Of a stretch of 64,000 nt of DNA, positions 11,999 to 25,800 are shown in pieces. The notes under the pieces were generated by a model. The model was not told where the DNA came from. It worked only from the letters and a program-made list of their open reading frames with translations, and ran no database searches. Each line of letters starts with the position of its first letter. The stretch's first letter is position 1. Made by a program: the position numbers and the translations under genes. The DNA is taken from NCBI RefSeq assembly GCF_021347895.1, contig NC_067117.1, positions 37,020,067 through 37,084,066 of the forward strand, written 5' to 3'. The stretch is from Acanthochromis polyacanthus (taxonomy: Eukaryota; Chordata; Actinopteri; Pomacentridae).

Positions 11999-12850
11999 AA
12001 TAGTTGTTGTGTCTGTGTTTTGTGTGTCCTCTTGCTAGGTCTTCAGGGTGGGGAGGAGGACATACACTTCAGGCCCTATCTCACTGGTGACACCTGGAAG
12101 CTGCTTGATGTCCTGGAAGCAGGGTTGGTCCAGGACAGAACAATCAGCCCTGGCATTTTGGCCCAAACTGGCCAAACACAATCGATTCCATATCACCCAT
12201 CTCCGTGCTCCCCTGAATACATACATCAACTGTGTCACTTTACTGTTCATGTTGATGGATGGTGGGTAAAAATGAGTAATAGAGCCACATTAACGTACAA
12301 TATTAACTCAACATAAAACATAAGCGAGCTAGTTTACAAACCTGGTAAATGTCTATTAATTTTCTCGGCCAGTGTGTGTGCGTGTGTGTGTGTGTGTGTG
12401 TCTGTGTTTCCAACAGGAGTTAGCTTGTTCACCATTAGTCTGTTGTTCAATTTTACCAGCTCTGAACAGGTTCCAGGACTCCATTGTAGCCTAGCCTAAT
12501 GTTAATTATTGGTAGCTTTTAACTAATTAACAGTTGCTAACCAACTGTTCTGCACTCTCCTCAGCTTCATCAGTCTCTTCCTCACCATGTCCACCATCAC
12601 GATTTCAGTGGCCCATGGACACTGAACAGGTCTTGCAGCAAAAATGTCACGCATTTTTTTCACATTTCATCTTTGCCTTTGGCTTTTTCGTTTATACCGT
12701 TTGACATTAGGACTCGTTTCCAGCAGATTGTCTGATCAATTAACTAACTGAACAAACTGAACTGAACAGCCAAAAGAGGGAGGGCTTTAAAGATGTGACA
12801 GGGACAATAAAGTGTTACTTAAAAATGTAAAAAAATGTGAGCTATTTACC

Positions 12851-12883
<33 letters not shown>

Positions 12884-14357
12884 GTTTTTGTTTATTAAAA
12901 TGAAACAAACAAACCAATGAACTGACAAAAAACACAGATGTGCATGCTTGTATCCAAAAGTATGTCAATAACAGATTACCATTTCACTCCACTGTTGCTG
13001 TACTTTAGGATATCTATATATATATTTACATACTGAAAAGCTATTTGCATATAAATACCATTTTAAAAAAACAAACCTAAAGGCAGTTGATACTTTAGGC
13101 TCAGTGTTGTGTTCGGACTTCAGTTCAAAGGCATAAAGTAGGAAAAGTTTCAATCAGTTTCCCTCTACTGGTAATGCAGTTTTCAAACTCACTACATATC
13201 TGTTTAATATATGCACTTATATTAAACATCAGTGATTTAATAATGGTGTTTTTTAATTGGGGGTTTGAAACCTTTTCAGTGCAGTATCTAAATTAGACAA
13301 GAAGTCTCTTGCTCCATGACCCTATTGCAGCATGTCAGCATCCAGGGACCTACTAGAATTAGGCCTGAGACCCATTATGGCTCATAGCCCACAGGTTAAA
13401 GCTGCACAAATTATGCAAGGAGCTCTAAATGGCAGACAAGCACAAGAGAATATTCTTGCGAAGGTATTTAAATTAAATCAGCAATTGACTATATTGATGT
13501 TTTTTTTTCTAAAAAGTGTATTTTTATTTTTGGATTTTGTGGAGCTTCTTATGAATGGACTTAACACGTGACGTGATCCTGCCATTTTTAGAGTCTGCAA
13601 ATGTCATTGCTTTAGCTAAACACTAGAGGATGCCATATTCAAAGACTCTACTTCTGGTTATAGTAATATATAAATAATGACTTTGTGATCCTTCTATTTT
13701 TATTTTTCCATCGTCTTCATTTTCAGTTTTCCTCTTTCAGTTTTTTTTAAGGCAGCATGAAAGCGCATTTTGCCATTTGAACCACTCGTCCCTAAAATAA
13801 CCTGAGCAAGATGGCATGCTGCGGCTAATTTTGTCAGCCTCTGTGTGAACTCGTGTCTGTGTAACCTGGATATCTCTGGCAAGCTGTCCTGTATCACTAT
13901 GCCAGTAACTTTGACACCAAATAGTTACAAGATCAGTATTAGACTGGTATTATTATTACGAAAGTCCTGGCATACTGGCATGTACTCTTGGGTCTGTATA
14001 AGCAAATTAGTAGCACTCCTGTCTCTGGATTTTCACTGGTCTTCTGCCAAAAAAAGCTTTAGAAGTTCAAGACCTGCGTTGAACTGTAGTGGAAAGTGAT
14101 TCAATTAATCTGCAGATACAGTAACTCTCTGCTTTCCAGCTCTGTGCAAAAAGAGAGATTCTTTAAGTGTTTTACACATTGTTTTTTTAAATTCTTGCCA
14201 ACCTTTGATTTAAAAAATATCTCTATAATGTGTTATTGTATTATAAGAGAAACATACATTTCTTTAATAACTTTAAACACAAATCATTCACTTATTGCTG
14301 AAACCTTTAGCTAGCCCTTAGGTTGTTTAATATATAAAATCAGTGTACCCAAAGCTA
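11999..14357. other. Non-coding stretch with two TG microsatellites
   Basis: TG repeats lie at about 12372-12402 and 12852-12882. The short open frames near 12020-12316 on both strands show no recognisable domain. Nothing else stands out. Confidence 0.6.
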
Positions 14358-14970
14358 TTAAAGGGGAACTTCGTTTTTTTCAACCTGTGGTCTGTTTTCA
14401 TATGTCATTTCATACATGTGAGTGATGGAGAAATGAATTTTCGACATAGCTCCAGTATTTAGCCAGACAGACAGCTTAGCAGCTCAGCTAGCGAAAAGTA
14501 TGGGGCAACTTGCCCCCCCGCGTCAAAGTCCGCCCTAACGCGCTTTTCTCCCCACACTGACCGGCTCGGATAGTCTCAATGAGTGTCCCACAACATACTA
14601 GAGATGAGAAGTGAACGAAAACCTCCACATTACCTGGTGATCGCTATTTGTTGTGGTCTGTATCCAAATCTCAGGACGCTAGAAAGCAAATCTCGTTCCG
14701 AAATCGCCAAAAGGCGCGAGCTATCGCGCGATTTCGGGAGCTATCGCGCGATTTCGGAACGAGATTTGCTTTCTAGCGTCCTGAGATTTGGATACAGACC
14801 ACAACAAAGAGCGATAGCCAGGTAATGTGGAGGTGCTAGCTGAGCTGCTAAGCTGCCTGCCTGGCTAAATACTGGAGCTATGTCAAAAATTCATTTCTCC
14901 ATCACTCACATGTATGAAATGACATATGAAAACAGACCCCAGGTTGAAAAAAACCGAAGTTCCCCTTTAA
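14358..14970. mobile_element. Fold-back MITE with long terminal inverted repeats and an inner palindrome
   Basis: The outer arms (about 14358-14493 and 14837-14970) are inverted copies starting TTAAAGGGGAACTTCG. Inside them a second inverted pair (about 14622-14712 and 14749-14835) includes 'ctcgttccgaaatcg' and its complement around a centre of repeated 'gctatcgcgcgatttcgg'. TTAA is present at both extreme ends and may be the target duplication. There is no coding sequence. It is a non-autonomous DNA transposon of undetermined superfamily. Confidence 0.8.
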
Positions 14971-15659
14971 CTCTTTAAGACCTACCACTATGCAAGTCTG
15001 CCAGGACATATTGTTACATTTCTACATACTGTAGTGCAATATTTGGAAGAATTTTTATTTGCTTTACATTTGCTTTGTATCAATATAAACCTTATATCCC
15101 AAGTTTTATGAATATGTATTAACTTATGTCTTACCTACTACAATAAATTGCTTAAAAGTGCGATAAACCTAAAAAAGATGAAAATTGTTTTTTTTTCATA
15201 TATATATCAAAATACAGGAATTGCACAGCCGTATTTCTCAAATTTGCTAAAAAAAATAGCACAATTTCCCATGGTCTTATTTATAAAGATTTTAGTTTTG
15301 TGCACCATATTATATATTTTTACAACCCGCTCACTGCAATGAAAAAGTGCTCTGAGACATGGTGAATGCGTGAAATGTTAGTGTGACTCTCCAGATTTTA
15401 TCTGCGAAAAGAATGATCGATCTATCTTATCTGGTTTCAAATCTACCGCCAATCAAAAACGGATTTGCAGTCATAGTACTTGCTCTACGCTGGGCTCTAT
15501 AGGGTTAAATGCACAATCTGTATAAACTTCAGTGCACTTCATACATGACTGTCCCCAGTTTTATTTATTTCGCAGTACACCTGTGCGCAGACAAAACTAA
15601 AAGCACAACATTAATTTATATAATTCTGTACACAATCACATTCTCTACATTACCTAGAG

Positions 15660-16495
15660 CAGGGGTCGGCAACCTTTAACACTCAAAGAGCCATTTCGAC
15701 CCGTTTCCCACAGAAAAGAAAACACCGGGAGCCGCAAAATCCTTTAGGCATTTAAAATGAAGACAACACTGCATATATCGCTTTTTTACCTCTATGCCCT
15801 TGTTAATCAGTCGTGATTAATTAATTACAAAGTCTCTAATTAGATAGATTCATTTTTTAAAATTGTGTCCTTCCACTAATATTTATCTTACTTGGTTAAT
15901 GTCATTTTTGCTCCTGGACCTCATACGTTACGTAATGTTAGCTGAAAATCACTATTTTGCGAATGTCTATTTAACTTGTAAAATCTATTTATCTTAAGCT
16001 AATAACTTTTCTCCGGTAAGTCGCTGCCCTATTTTCCAAGACGACACTCCTCTGACTCTCTGACCTGCTGCCGTGTTCTTGCGAGTAACGTGTATTACCC
16101 TATCATGAGTACTTTTGACTCAAAGACAAGACGTGTCTTTCTTGGAGTGGAGCTTTAATATACAGGCTTGCCATTCTTGAGTACAAAACGATGTGAAACT
16201 ACAGGCGTTGCTTCTCCAGGAGTAAAACAGAAAAAAGGCATAAAACGTGTGGGAATCGGAAGCTCCGTGTTGTCTCTCTGCATCAGCTTTGCGCTCTCAC
16301 GTCACAGGCACAGCACATCCGGTGGAGTGACACGTCAAAATAAGAGCGGTAATTTCACAATAAAACTCTCTATATTAAAATACATTGAAACGCGCCTGAA
16401 AGGCAGAACACTTTATTTTCCAAAGTTACAGGGAGCCGCAACAGAGGGCTGAAAGAGCCGCATGCGGCTCCGGAGCCGCGGGTTGCCGACCCCTG
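15660..16495. mobile_element. Non-autonomous hAT element with TIRs CAGGGGTCGGCAACC
   Basis: The left end is CAGGGGTCGGCAACCTTT and the right end is the complement of that word (GGTTGCCGACCCCTG). Subterminal 'gagccg' repeats are dense near both ends. Flanking 8-mers are acctagag and gcctagag, a 7/8 match to an 8-bp duplication. No transposase frame remains. Confidence 0.85.
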
Positions 16496-16544
16496 GCCTA
16501 GAGAGTGATTTAAATTTACAGAAAGCACTGTATTGACAAAAACA

Positions 16545-16898
16545 AAACCAGAAATTAAAATGTTTATTGATATAAACACATAGATGTCACATGCAGTTCA
16601 CCAATGAGGAACTGTAAATTCATGATGCATAATTCTTGGTAGCAGTTAAACTGACAACTAGGGAGGTACGGTTTTTGATCATCTAATAACTTAGCTACCA
16701 TAGACAGTATTGTTGCGGAAAAAGTTGATTGTGGACTTGGATATGGATTTCATGATATGTTTGTAGGCATAAAGCGATGACAGCAATTGCTCATCATGCA
16801 TCATCTCTTGCACTTGACAAGAGAGCACAGGCTACAACCCTTTGTTAAGTGTGGTCAAAAGCCATATATACACCTTCTTCCAGGAATCCAGCACCTTC
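16545..16898 (-). other. mybph: Probable terminal exon and 3' UTR of mybph with poly(A) signal
   Basis: On the minus strand a strong acceptor (ctttgtctctacag) opens this exon at 16898. It carries the last 14 codons and then about 300 nt of 3' UTR, ending with AATAAA at about 16562-16567. The hAT copy begins only about 65 bp beyond that signal. The exon is inferred from splice site, phase and poly(A) signal, not from protein similarity. Confidence 0.6.
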
Positions 16899-19800
16899 CT
16901 GTAGAGACAAAGAAATCATTTGAACTTTAAAAAGTTGTTTTTTTATCCTCATGGAGGACTGTTTTAGAAACACTAAACTATTAAGCACCTTATGCTGCAA
17001 AGGCTTCATTCCTTCTGCTCCTGGTTTGGAATTTCCAACAGATGAACAAATAACAACAAACAGGTGTTAAGTGAGAAACAACAGCAATTTAGAAAGACAA
17101 ACGAGAACCAATTTAAACTAAACAGAGCAATTTTTGTGTTTAGAAAATAATTGTTAAAAATAAGCTTTATCCAGACATAAAAGTACTTCAGTATTGTGGA
17201 AACCAGCTCTTTACACGAGTTAAAGCTCCAAAATGTCTACACTGTGTTACCCACAAATAAAATGCTGTGCCCTGAAGAAAGATATTACTGCTGAGTCAAG
17301 GAAATATGATTAAGTCTCCTCACCGAGTACACGAGGAGCCATTACAGGTTTAATTTATGGGTGCTACCTTTTGGACTCCTTTAAAGGCAGAGGCCACCTT
17401 TTCCAAGTTTAGTGCTCTCCATGTATGGAAAGTAAGTCACAGAGAAGGAAGGTGTCACCTCAAGACCCATATAGGTCAACATATCTTATAGGTCTAATTA
17501 ATTTCACAAATATCAAGCTACAAGTGAACAACTAGTAAAAACTCACTTGAAAAATAATACAACTCAAGAATGCTTTATTTGGTTGATGAGGTTTATTCGG
17601 GTTCATGGTCTAATTTACCATCACAGATAACAAACACTGTTACAATAATTATGTCTGACCTGTGAGAATGTTGACCTATTTCTTCTCTGCATCTGCAGCT
17701 GCTGGCTCTGTTAAACATAAGACTGGTTATTCATTTTCAGAATCCTGAATACTGGTAAAGCAAATGTTGCAACCTAAATTATAGGTTTTACATGCATGAA
17801 CAGATGAAAAATGTTGGTAGAGCTTCAAGACCTCAACTTACGTTTGACTTCCAGCTTGCAGCTGATAGTTGCTTCTCCATGATCATTCTTAGCTCTGCAG
17901 GAGTACACACCACCGTCAAAGTTACCAGGTTTTCGGATCTCCAGAGAGCAGATACCCTGGACACAGATCTGTCTGTACTTGGGGTCATCTCCAATAATCA
18001 TCTGGTTCTTCATCCAAATGATCTTGGGCTGTAGAAGAACAGATTCATACAATATAACACTACTCAAAAAACAACAAGCAGTAGTGTAGTTTCTATTTTT
18101 GTTTGTGTTTTTTTTTTTTTTATGGAAGCAGAGAAACAGCATGCACCCGGTTTGGGACTCTTAGCAACATTGACATGGTGAGGACCTCCTGGGGCCCCAC
18201 CTCCCCGATGACACGTCATGGCCTCCTTTCCTTGTCCCAAGTTTCAAAAAAGAAGAATACCATTTCTAGTCTTCTTATCAAGATCATTTATGCCACTTTC
18301 ATGGTGGCGTCCCGAAGGATTATCAGCCCAAAGAGGAGGTGACAGGCTCAGACAGAAGGCTAACAAGGGCAGGTGAAGATTTTCCTCATTGCCAGCTCAA
18401 AGCACTGACAGCAATGTATTTAGTGAGGGAGGGAAGGTGTTGCTGCTGACAAGTAGCCTAAGCAATGGTCTGGTCAGCTGGCAACACTGTTGTTACAGAA
18501 TAAACTTATACACTGAATGTATGTATGTTTGTGTTTCAACATTTAATTTCATGCATTAAATATAATAATATTACAGCAAAGCAAGCATTAATCCAATGTA
18601 TTAAGTCTAAAATTGGGAAAACTCAGTCTTTGTGGTGGAAAATTTAGGATTTAGTCCTTGAATTTATGAGCTATGATGTCAGGAACTCAAATTTTTAAGA
18701 AAAACTATAAGCAAGCAGAGCTTTTAATGGAATAATGTCAATACGAGTACTTTTATTATGAAATAGCAGCAGCTGGAAGAAGCCTCAATGGATTGATATC
18801 TGTACATAGTGATTGAGTCCTGTCCTTTTTTTTTTCATTTTACATGTTATTATATTCTCATTTATGACAAATCAACTCAAAAAAAAGTAAGCTGATTTTT
18901 AAAAACTAGTCAAAGGTATGAGATGAAAATTAGCCTATTGTGTGAAGTCTGGTTCATTTAAAGTTTGCTATTCTGATCAATGATTACTGCATCTGTCAAA
19001 TAAACTGTCTAAAGTAAGCAAAAACAATTAATATACATGATCTTTGTCTTTTGTCCACTTGTGTTTGAATATACACTCATGCTCCATAGTTTGAGGTCAC
19101 TTGTGAATTTTCATGAAAAACATGAAACTGCCTAGGTGACCCCAAACTTTTGAAAGGCAGTGTACAATGGCTAGTTGCAGGTGCTGTCTTGGTGGTGATG
19201 TCTTACTGAAGCTAGTTCTTTAGTGAAAATACGGTACAGCATGACACCGACTGAGCGTAAAGGAATATTACTGTACTTTTGGGAATCCCCTGACGGAGCA
19301 GAGCAGCTTGGTGCTGTAGCCAACGGTGGTGGCTCTGTCGCTGAGATTTGTGGTGAACTTGGGCGCCTCAGAGAAGTCATGCTCCTGGTACTCAGGAGGC
19401 TTGTACTCGATACCTAGACAACGGAGCAGAAACAGGCAAACTCAGTTTGCACCTTAGCGGACAGTAGCTTGTTAGGTCAGTGACATTTTGGAGCTCAGTG
19501 ATTAGAGGGATATTCTGAAAGGTCCTTGGCACCAACACAGAAACACTAGCCATCTTTGTTTCAGTGATCAATCTGGAGGTTGTTGGGTCCAGCCATGTAA
19601 ACCTCAATTACAGCTTTGTCAGTAAAGTGGATTAATATATGCCTGATGAATGAGAAAAAAAATCTGTGACTATTAAATAGACTTCAACAGTTCAAAGGTT
19701 CTCTTAGTGGTTGTCGGAGCTATCGACCATATCTTACAGTCTTCTGAAAGTGGACTTCTGATCGTAAGTTATTTAGTTATACACTGCCGTTCAAAACTTT

Positions 19801-22800
19801 GGGAACACCTAGACAATTTCATTTTTCCATGAAAACTCACACTTTCATTCATGTGCTAACATAATTGCACAAAGGTTTTCTAATCATCACTTAGCCTTTT
19901 AACACCATTAGCTAACACATTGTAGCATTAGAACACAGGAGTGATGGTTGCTGGAATTGTTCTTCTATACCCCTATGGAGATATTCCATTAAAAATCGGC
20001 CGTTTCCAGCTAGAATTACCACATTAACAATGTCTAGACTGTATTTCTGATTCATTTAATGTTATCTTCATTGAAAGAAAGTGCTTTTCTTTCAAAAATT
20101 AGGACATTCCTAAGAGACCCCAAACTTTTGAACAGTAGTGCATGCATAGCCGAATGTCCAATCTGTTTGTCTTAGAGAATGCCTATGATGGCAGTATTTA
20201 TACAGAGCTCAATAAGACAGTATGATTATATACACAGTTACCAAATGAATAAATAAACACAACGTTGATATCTTCCTCAATATAGTTAACTGTAAAAGAC
20301 ACTAAGGTACCTGTCTTCAGGATCTTGGCCTCGTCCTTTGTAGTAGCAGCGCCCTCGCTGATTCCACACTTGTTCTCAGAAAACACTTTGAACTTGTAAG
20401 TGTTGCCCATAATAAGGTCAGAGATGGTGGCATTCAGTCTGTGATAATGCTCCAACACAGTGAACCAGTCCTGTGAAAGCAAAACATACAAACACAAAGT
20501 GTGGACATGATGGATTAACTCAGAAGGTATTAGGAGTCTGAATTTACAGTTTGTAATTTATTAGCGGGATCCTTCCATTAAAAATCACTGTGCATTATTC
20601 ATTATGCCCTGACAGCCAGCCGCCCATTGATATTGAGAACTTACTCCAGTTTTTTTGTCGGCCTTCTGGATTGTATAACCCGTGATTTCTGTGTTTCCAT
20701 TGTCGGTGGGTGGAGTCCACTCCAGAGCAACGTTGAAGCCCCAGGTATCCACAATCTTTACACTGGCAGGAGGCCCTGGCAGCTCTGGGAAGGAACAGAG
20801 TATACTGTGTATCAGATGGTAGAGACTTAAATGTCATCTTAAAATATAGATAGCTTTCTCACCAACAATCTGAAGAGTGAGTGAAGCCTTGTCCTCAAAG
20901 TCCTCCACCTTCACACACATCTCGTAGACTCCAGAGTCTTCCCTCTCAGCTGCACGGATGAAGAGGATGCTGTCTCTATCAGTGCTGCGGATGTTCACCC
21001 TCTTGGTGTCCAGTGCTGCACCATTCTTTGTCCAGGTGACCACAGGTTTGGGTTTGCCCTAAGAAACAACAAATCAGATGGTAAATTTAACTGTGTTATT
21101 ATCCATGTCGACCCACATGCAGAAAACGCCAGCTTACTGTGAAGGGGATGGTCAGGTTGATCTTGTCTCCAACGTGAGCGACGTATCTCTGCCTGAGGAA
21201 ACGAGGCAAACGCACCTTGGGGCGGTCTAGAGGGGAAAGCAATGAGGGAAATAATCATTGATTATTGAGGATACTCAATATTTATACATTATTTATTATG
21301 CTATTCTTTCAGGTTCTCTTATCTACTGGCTCCAGGTTGGAAATGAGAGACAGAAGCAGCCTTAGCAGGATTAAATCGATCTATCCAAAGATGTTTGCAG
21401 TGGAAAAGCTGGGTTTAAGCTCCTTTTGTGCCCACCAAATCTCGAAATTGATGAGCAGGCTGATGTTGATCCAAGCCTGTTTTAGCAAATGAATTTTCAC
21501 TGGTGTCACTGGTTCTTTCTGCCCTTTCTGCCCCGTCTGTACATAACTCTCATTTCAATGTGTGTGTGCTTTGTGTGTTTGTTTGTTTTTCCTTTGGGGG
21601 GGTTAACGATACTGTAACGATATGTTACAGTACACAATAGAATAAGGCAACAACTATGATTTTGTACTGGGTTGTAGTGCATAAAAGACAGGAAACAATC
21701 CACAGTAAGATAGTTAATATTTGTATGTACATGCACATAGGTCCATGTGAATACCTACATATGTATTTGTGTGTTCCTGTATATGATATGACAATGCAGG
21801 TTTGCATAGTTGATCAAACGTATTATATCAGGTTAGAACCATTGAGATGTAGCATGTTATTTTTAAGAGGATCCCACAGTTGTTTATTCGTCTACATACA
21901 CTACTGTTTAAAAATTTGGGGTCACCCAGATAATTTCATGCTTTACATGAAAGTTCACAGTTTTATTCATGTGCCAACATAATTGCACAAAGGTTTTCTA
22001 ATTATCAATGAGCCTTTCAATACCATTAGCTAACACAATGTAGCATTAGAACACAGGAGTGATGGTTGCTGGAAATGTTCCTCTGTACCCCTGTGGAGAT
22101 ATTCCATTAAAAATCTGCCAGTTCTAGTGAGATTATTCATTTACTACATTAACAATAACTAGACTGTATTTCTGATCAATTTAACATTGTCTTCATTGAA
22201 AAGCAGTGCTTTTCTTTCAAAAATAAAGACATTTATAAGTGACCCCAAACTTATTAACGGTATTTATGTGCTATTGTATATGGTATGACAATGCAGGTGT
22301 TTATATTTTTTTATCAAATGTATGACAGCAGGATAGACCTATTGAGACATAACATATAATTTTTAAGAGGATCCCACTGTCGCTTCTATGTCTACATATA
22401 TTTTCAATATGAGGGGTGCGGGAGCCTATCCCGGCTGACTCGGGTGAAGGCAGGGGACACCTTAGACAGGTCGCCAGTCTGTCGCAGGGGTAACTTAGAA
22501 GTCAAAATGTGGAAATAGGAAATCAAAAAAAATATTAATATAAAGAAGTATTTCAATTTCTCAAGCATGTGGTGCCTAATTTTGATTCAGAAAACACTAT
22601 AACAGATTTGTCATTTTCCTAAATACTTCTCTATAAGTAAGCCAGAAAAGAGCCCATAAATTGTCATAGAAACTAAATGATACGAATGGTTATCCAGTGG
22701 AAATTTTAAAGTGATACTTAAGCTACAGTTAGAACCTTGGAAGTATCTTGCTGAGGCTCATTTGTAAAAGTGATTCGGTGAGAGGCACCACCTGCTTAGC

Positions 22801-25800
22801 AGAGCACAGCAACATTTGTCAGGACTCTAAATAAAGCAGGCGGACTGTGGTATATCACCTCTCCTCATGACGCACGGCTTGGAGACTCAGTTACTCCCCC
22901 TCACATCAGCATGTATTAAAATCATAGCTGCATTAAGAAGGGCACAGAAACTATTAGATGGCTCCTAAAGGCAGCCCGTTTGTGATTGTAAAGTAAATAA
23001 ATTATTTTAAAAAAGCAAAGAGAAAACAAAGTCAGATGAGGTAAGGCATGTGTGAATCAGAACAAACGCACTGCTTGTTAAATGTATTACCACTTTATAC
23101 CCAGAGGATTAATGTTAATGATCATTCTACCTGTGAAGTCTGTGGCATGTTTCAAATTAAGCAGAGAATCTCTGCAAGTGTCATGAGATTTGTCATCGGA
23201 GAAGTCGGACCCACACCCACCGCCCCCATCTGCTCAGTGGCAGGACATGCTGGAATTTACCAGCCACCCCCCAGCTCTATGCAGCCCCCACCTGCTCACA
23301 GCCAGACCACTTGACACCATCGATCTTGCACAGACGACTCTGACACTCACCTCAGCATGAATCTTGGCAGGGCTCTCAAAGCAATACCAAACCTTCCACA
23401 GAAAACTTTGTGTTAATAGCAGGGATTTCCCAGCAAGCTTAGTGGTTCTTTTGTCGGAAACCATAAGTTATTTCTTATGTGGCCTACTTGCTATAGTGAA
23501 CATGACGATGAATGTGGGCGTGAATACTGAAATACTGCTAGTCCAGCCGGGATCAAGTTGCCTCCCCTCCTCCCTGTCCGACTCTCCATTACGCATAACT
23601 ATGATTTGTGAGAGTGCCAAAGTAATGCAGCTCCTCTTTCTAAAGCCTCGGGGTCCGATCATCATTTTACTGCAAATCACTTTGGATATACTGTCCATGA
23701 TTAACACTATGAGGTGTGCATCATCAGTAAAACTTAACAACTGTGTAGTTATCGCACCGTAGCCATGTGGATCAGTGTTTCAACTCATAGTGGAAACAAG
23801 CGACAAGACCAGAGTTTTATACAGTTAACGCAGCAGGCATGTGCCAACAGGACATGGACAGCTGACAAGAAAACATTGCTGAGCTGTTTCTGTTTGACTT
23901 CTGCACTTTACAACTCCCACACTGTTTTATGGTAAAAGGCTCTGCAAAGTTTAGATTGAACCTGTGTCAAATGTGCCAAATTTGTTTTAACACATTTTAA
24001 AAATAGGCTAAGCTAATCATGTAGTACCTGAGAGAAAGTCTAAGCAGTTTTTTTGTAGATCATTTAATTTTTTTCTCTTCGTTTTTGGCTTTTTTTGCCT
24101 GCTCTTCTGTAAAAAACTTTTTAAATCATTAAGAGAGAAAATGGCCTAATTTTGACTTTTACGGGCCTATTTATAAAATTTTTTGCCTCCATGTATTTTG
24201 CTGTTTGTATTTACATATATGAGGTTGATGTAGTATTTACTGCATTTATTTTGTCTTATTTTCCAAGTATTAGATTTTACAATGACAAAGAAAAAAAAAA
24301 TTTCTCATACCACTGAGTACTTGCATTTCTGCACATATTTAACATATTCAATTGAAGCAAGTTTTTGTCTATTAACACAACTGTTTCCTGTATGTGGTAA
24401 ATGCTACTGTTGTTATACCAAGTAAATGTGTCCTTGCCTTTGTTGTTGCTCTGACAATTTCCCTTCATGTGATCAAGAAAGTTTATCTGTTGACATTTTG
24501 GGGATTTTTTGTGTGTCAGTACTATATGTTACAATATGTTTCGTACTCAAAAGGCTCTCATTTGCGCTTTTTGCAAATACTTCTTACCAGCGACCTCCTT
24601 CACCAGTACAGGCTCGGCGAGGGCGACGGGGGGGCTGCGGCCTCCAGCGTTCACAGCCACCACACGGATCTTCAGACGCTCACCAGTGGTTTGGTTTTTG
24701 ATGACATAACGGGAGGACTTCTGCAGGTCCTCATTGACTGCTTTCCAGTCCTCAGCTGGATGGGAAAAAAATGACACAACAAAGAAAAAGTGGTGATTAA
24801 AGCATGCAAGAACATGCAAATTCTATCTAGAGTGAGCAAAACAAATGTCATTGATGATGAGAGTAAACTGAGACACTGAGCACTGCTTTTTATTATAGCT
24901 TTGCACGAGCAGTAGAAATAATGCATTTGACACAAATATCTTGCATTGGGCATGAAATCGCTGCATGTCAGTCTGCTAAATCAAGCCTGCACTGAACTGC
25001 TGCTGATATTAGCTTAGCACTGTAAGTCTAAAAGCAGGACCTCCAGCAAGCTCAAAGCAGCTCCTGAAATGCCTCTTTCCTTGTAGGGAGAAGTTAGGTA
25101 GCTCATGATATAACTCTGCGACTGACACTTCAGGAACAGCTGCAACCGATATGGCTGACCCACATTAAAGCAGCAATTTAACATTTTTTCCAAGTAGATT
25201 AAATGACTCATAAACATTGTGTACAACTAAAGATATAAGTATAGTTGCTTGTGTGCGGACCAAAAATCAGCTGATGAAATGAAGCGTTGACAAACCATTT
25301 AAAGGTCAGCGGACATTTTTGTCATGGTGTATTAATACTACTATCTGACCCCTTTCAAGCACATGCCAGCATGCAGGACACCTGCTTTGAAGCATAGTAA
25401 GACTTACTTCCATCCTTGCAGACTTCAATGGTGTAACCATCCAGGCCTGAGGGCCCGATGTTCTCCGGCTGGCTCCAAATTATAGTAACTGAAGTGTCAT
25501 TCTTGTCCTCCACAAACAGTTCCACAGGAGCACTTGTGGGCTCTGCAAATGGTGAAAAATATACAATCATTCCATGGGCCATTGCATTCTGCGCCAATAC
25601 ACAACAATCCAAGTTCGCATGAGGTGAAGATGCAATTCCTTATTGTAGCACTGTAATAAAAAGAGAGCATGAAATGACTCACTCTAAGACGCAGTTTTCT
25701 TTTTAAACAAAGGATTACCTTTGGGTGGAGGTGGTGGAGGAGTGGGTGGTTTAGGCTCTTCTGGTGCAGGTGCCTCAGCAGCTTCAGCTGATGTTAAACA

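Noticed and set aside
12020..12316. Open frames on both strands near 12020-12316
   Set aside because: There is no recognisable motif, no splice context, and overlapping frames compete equally.
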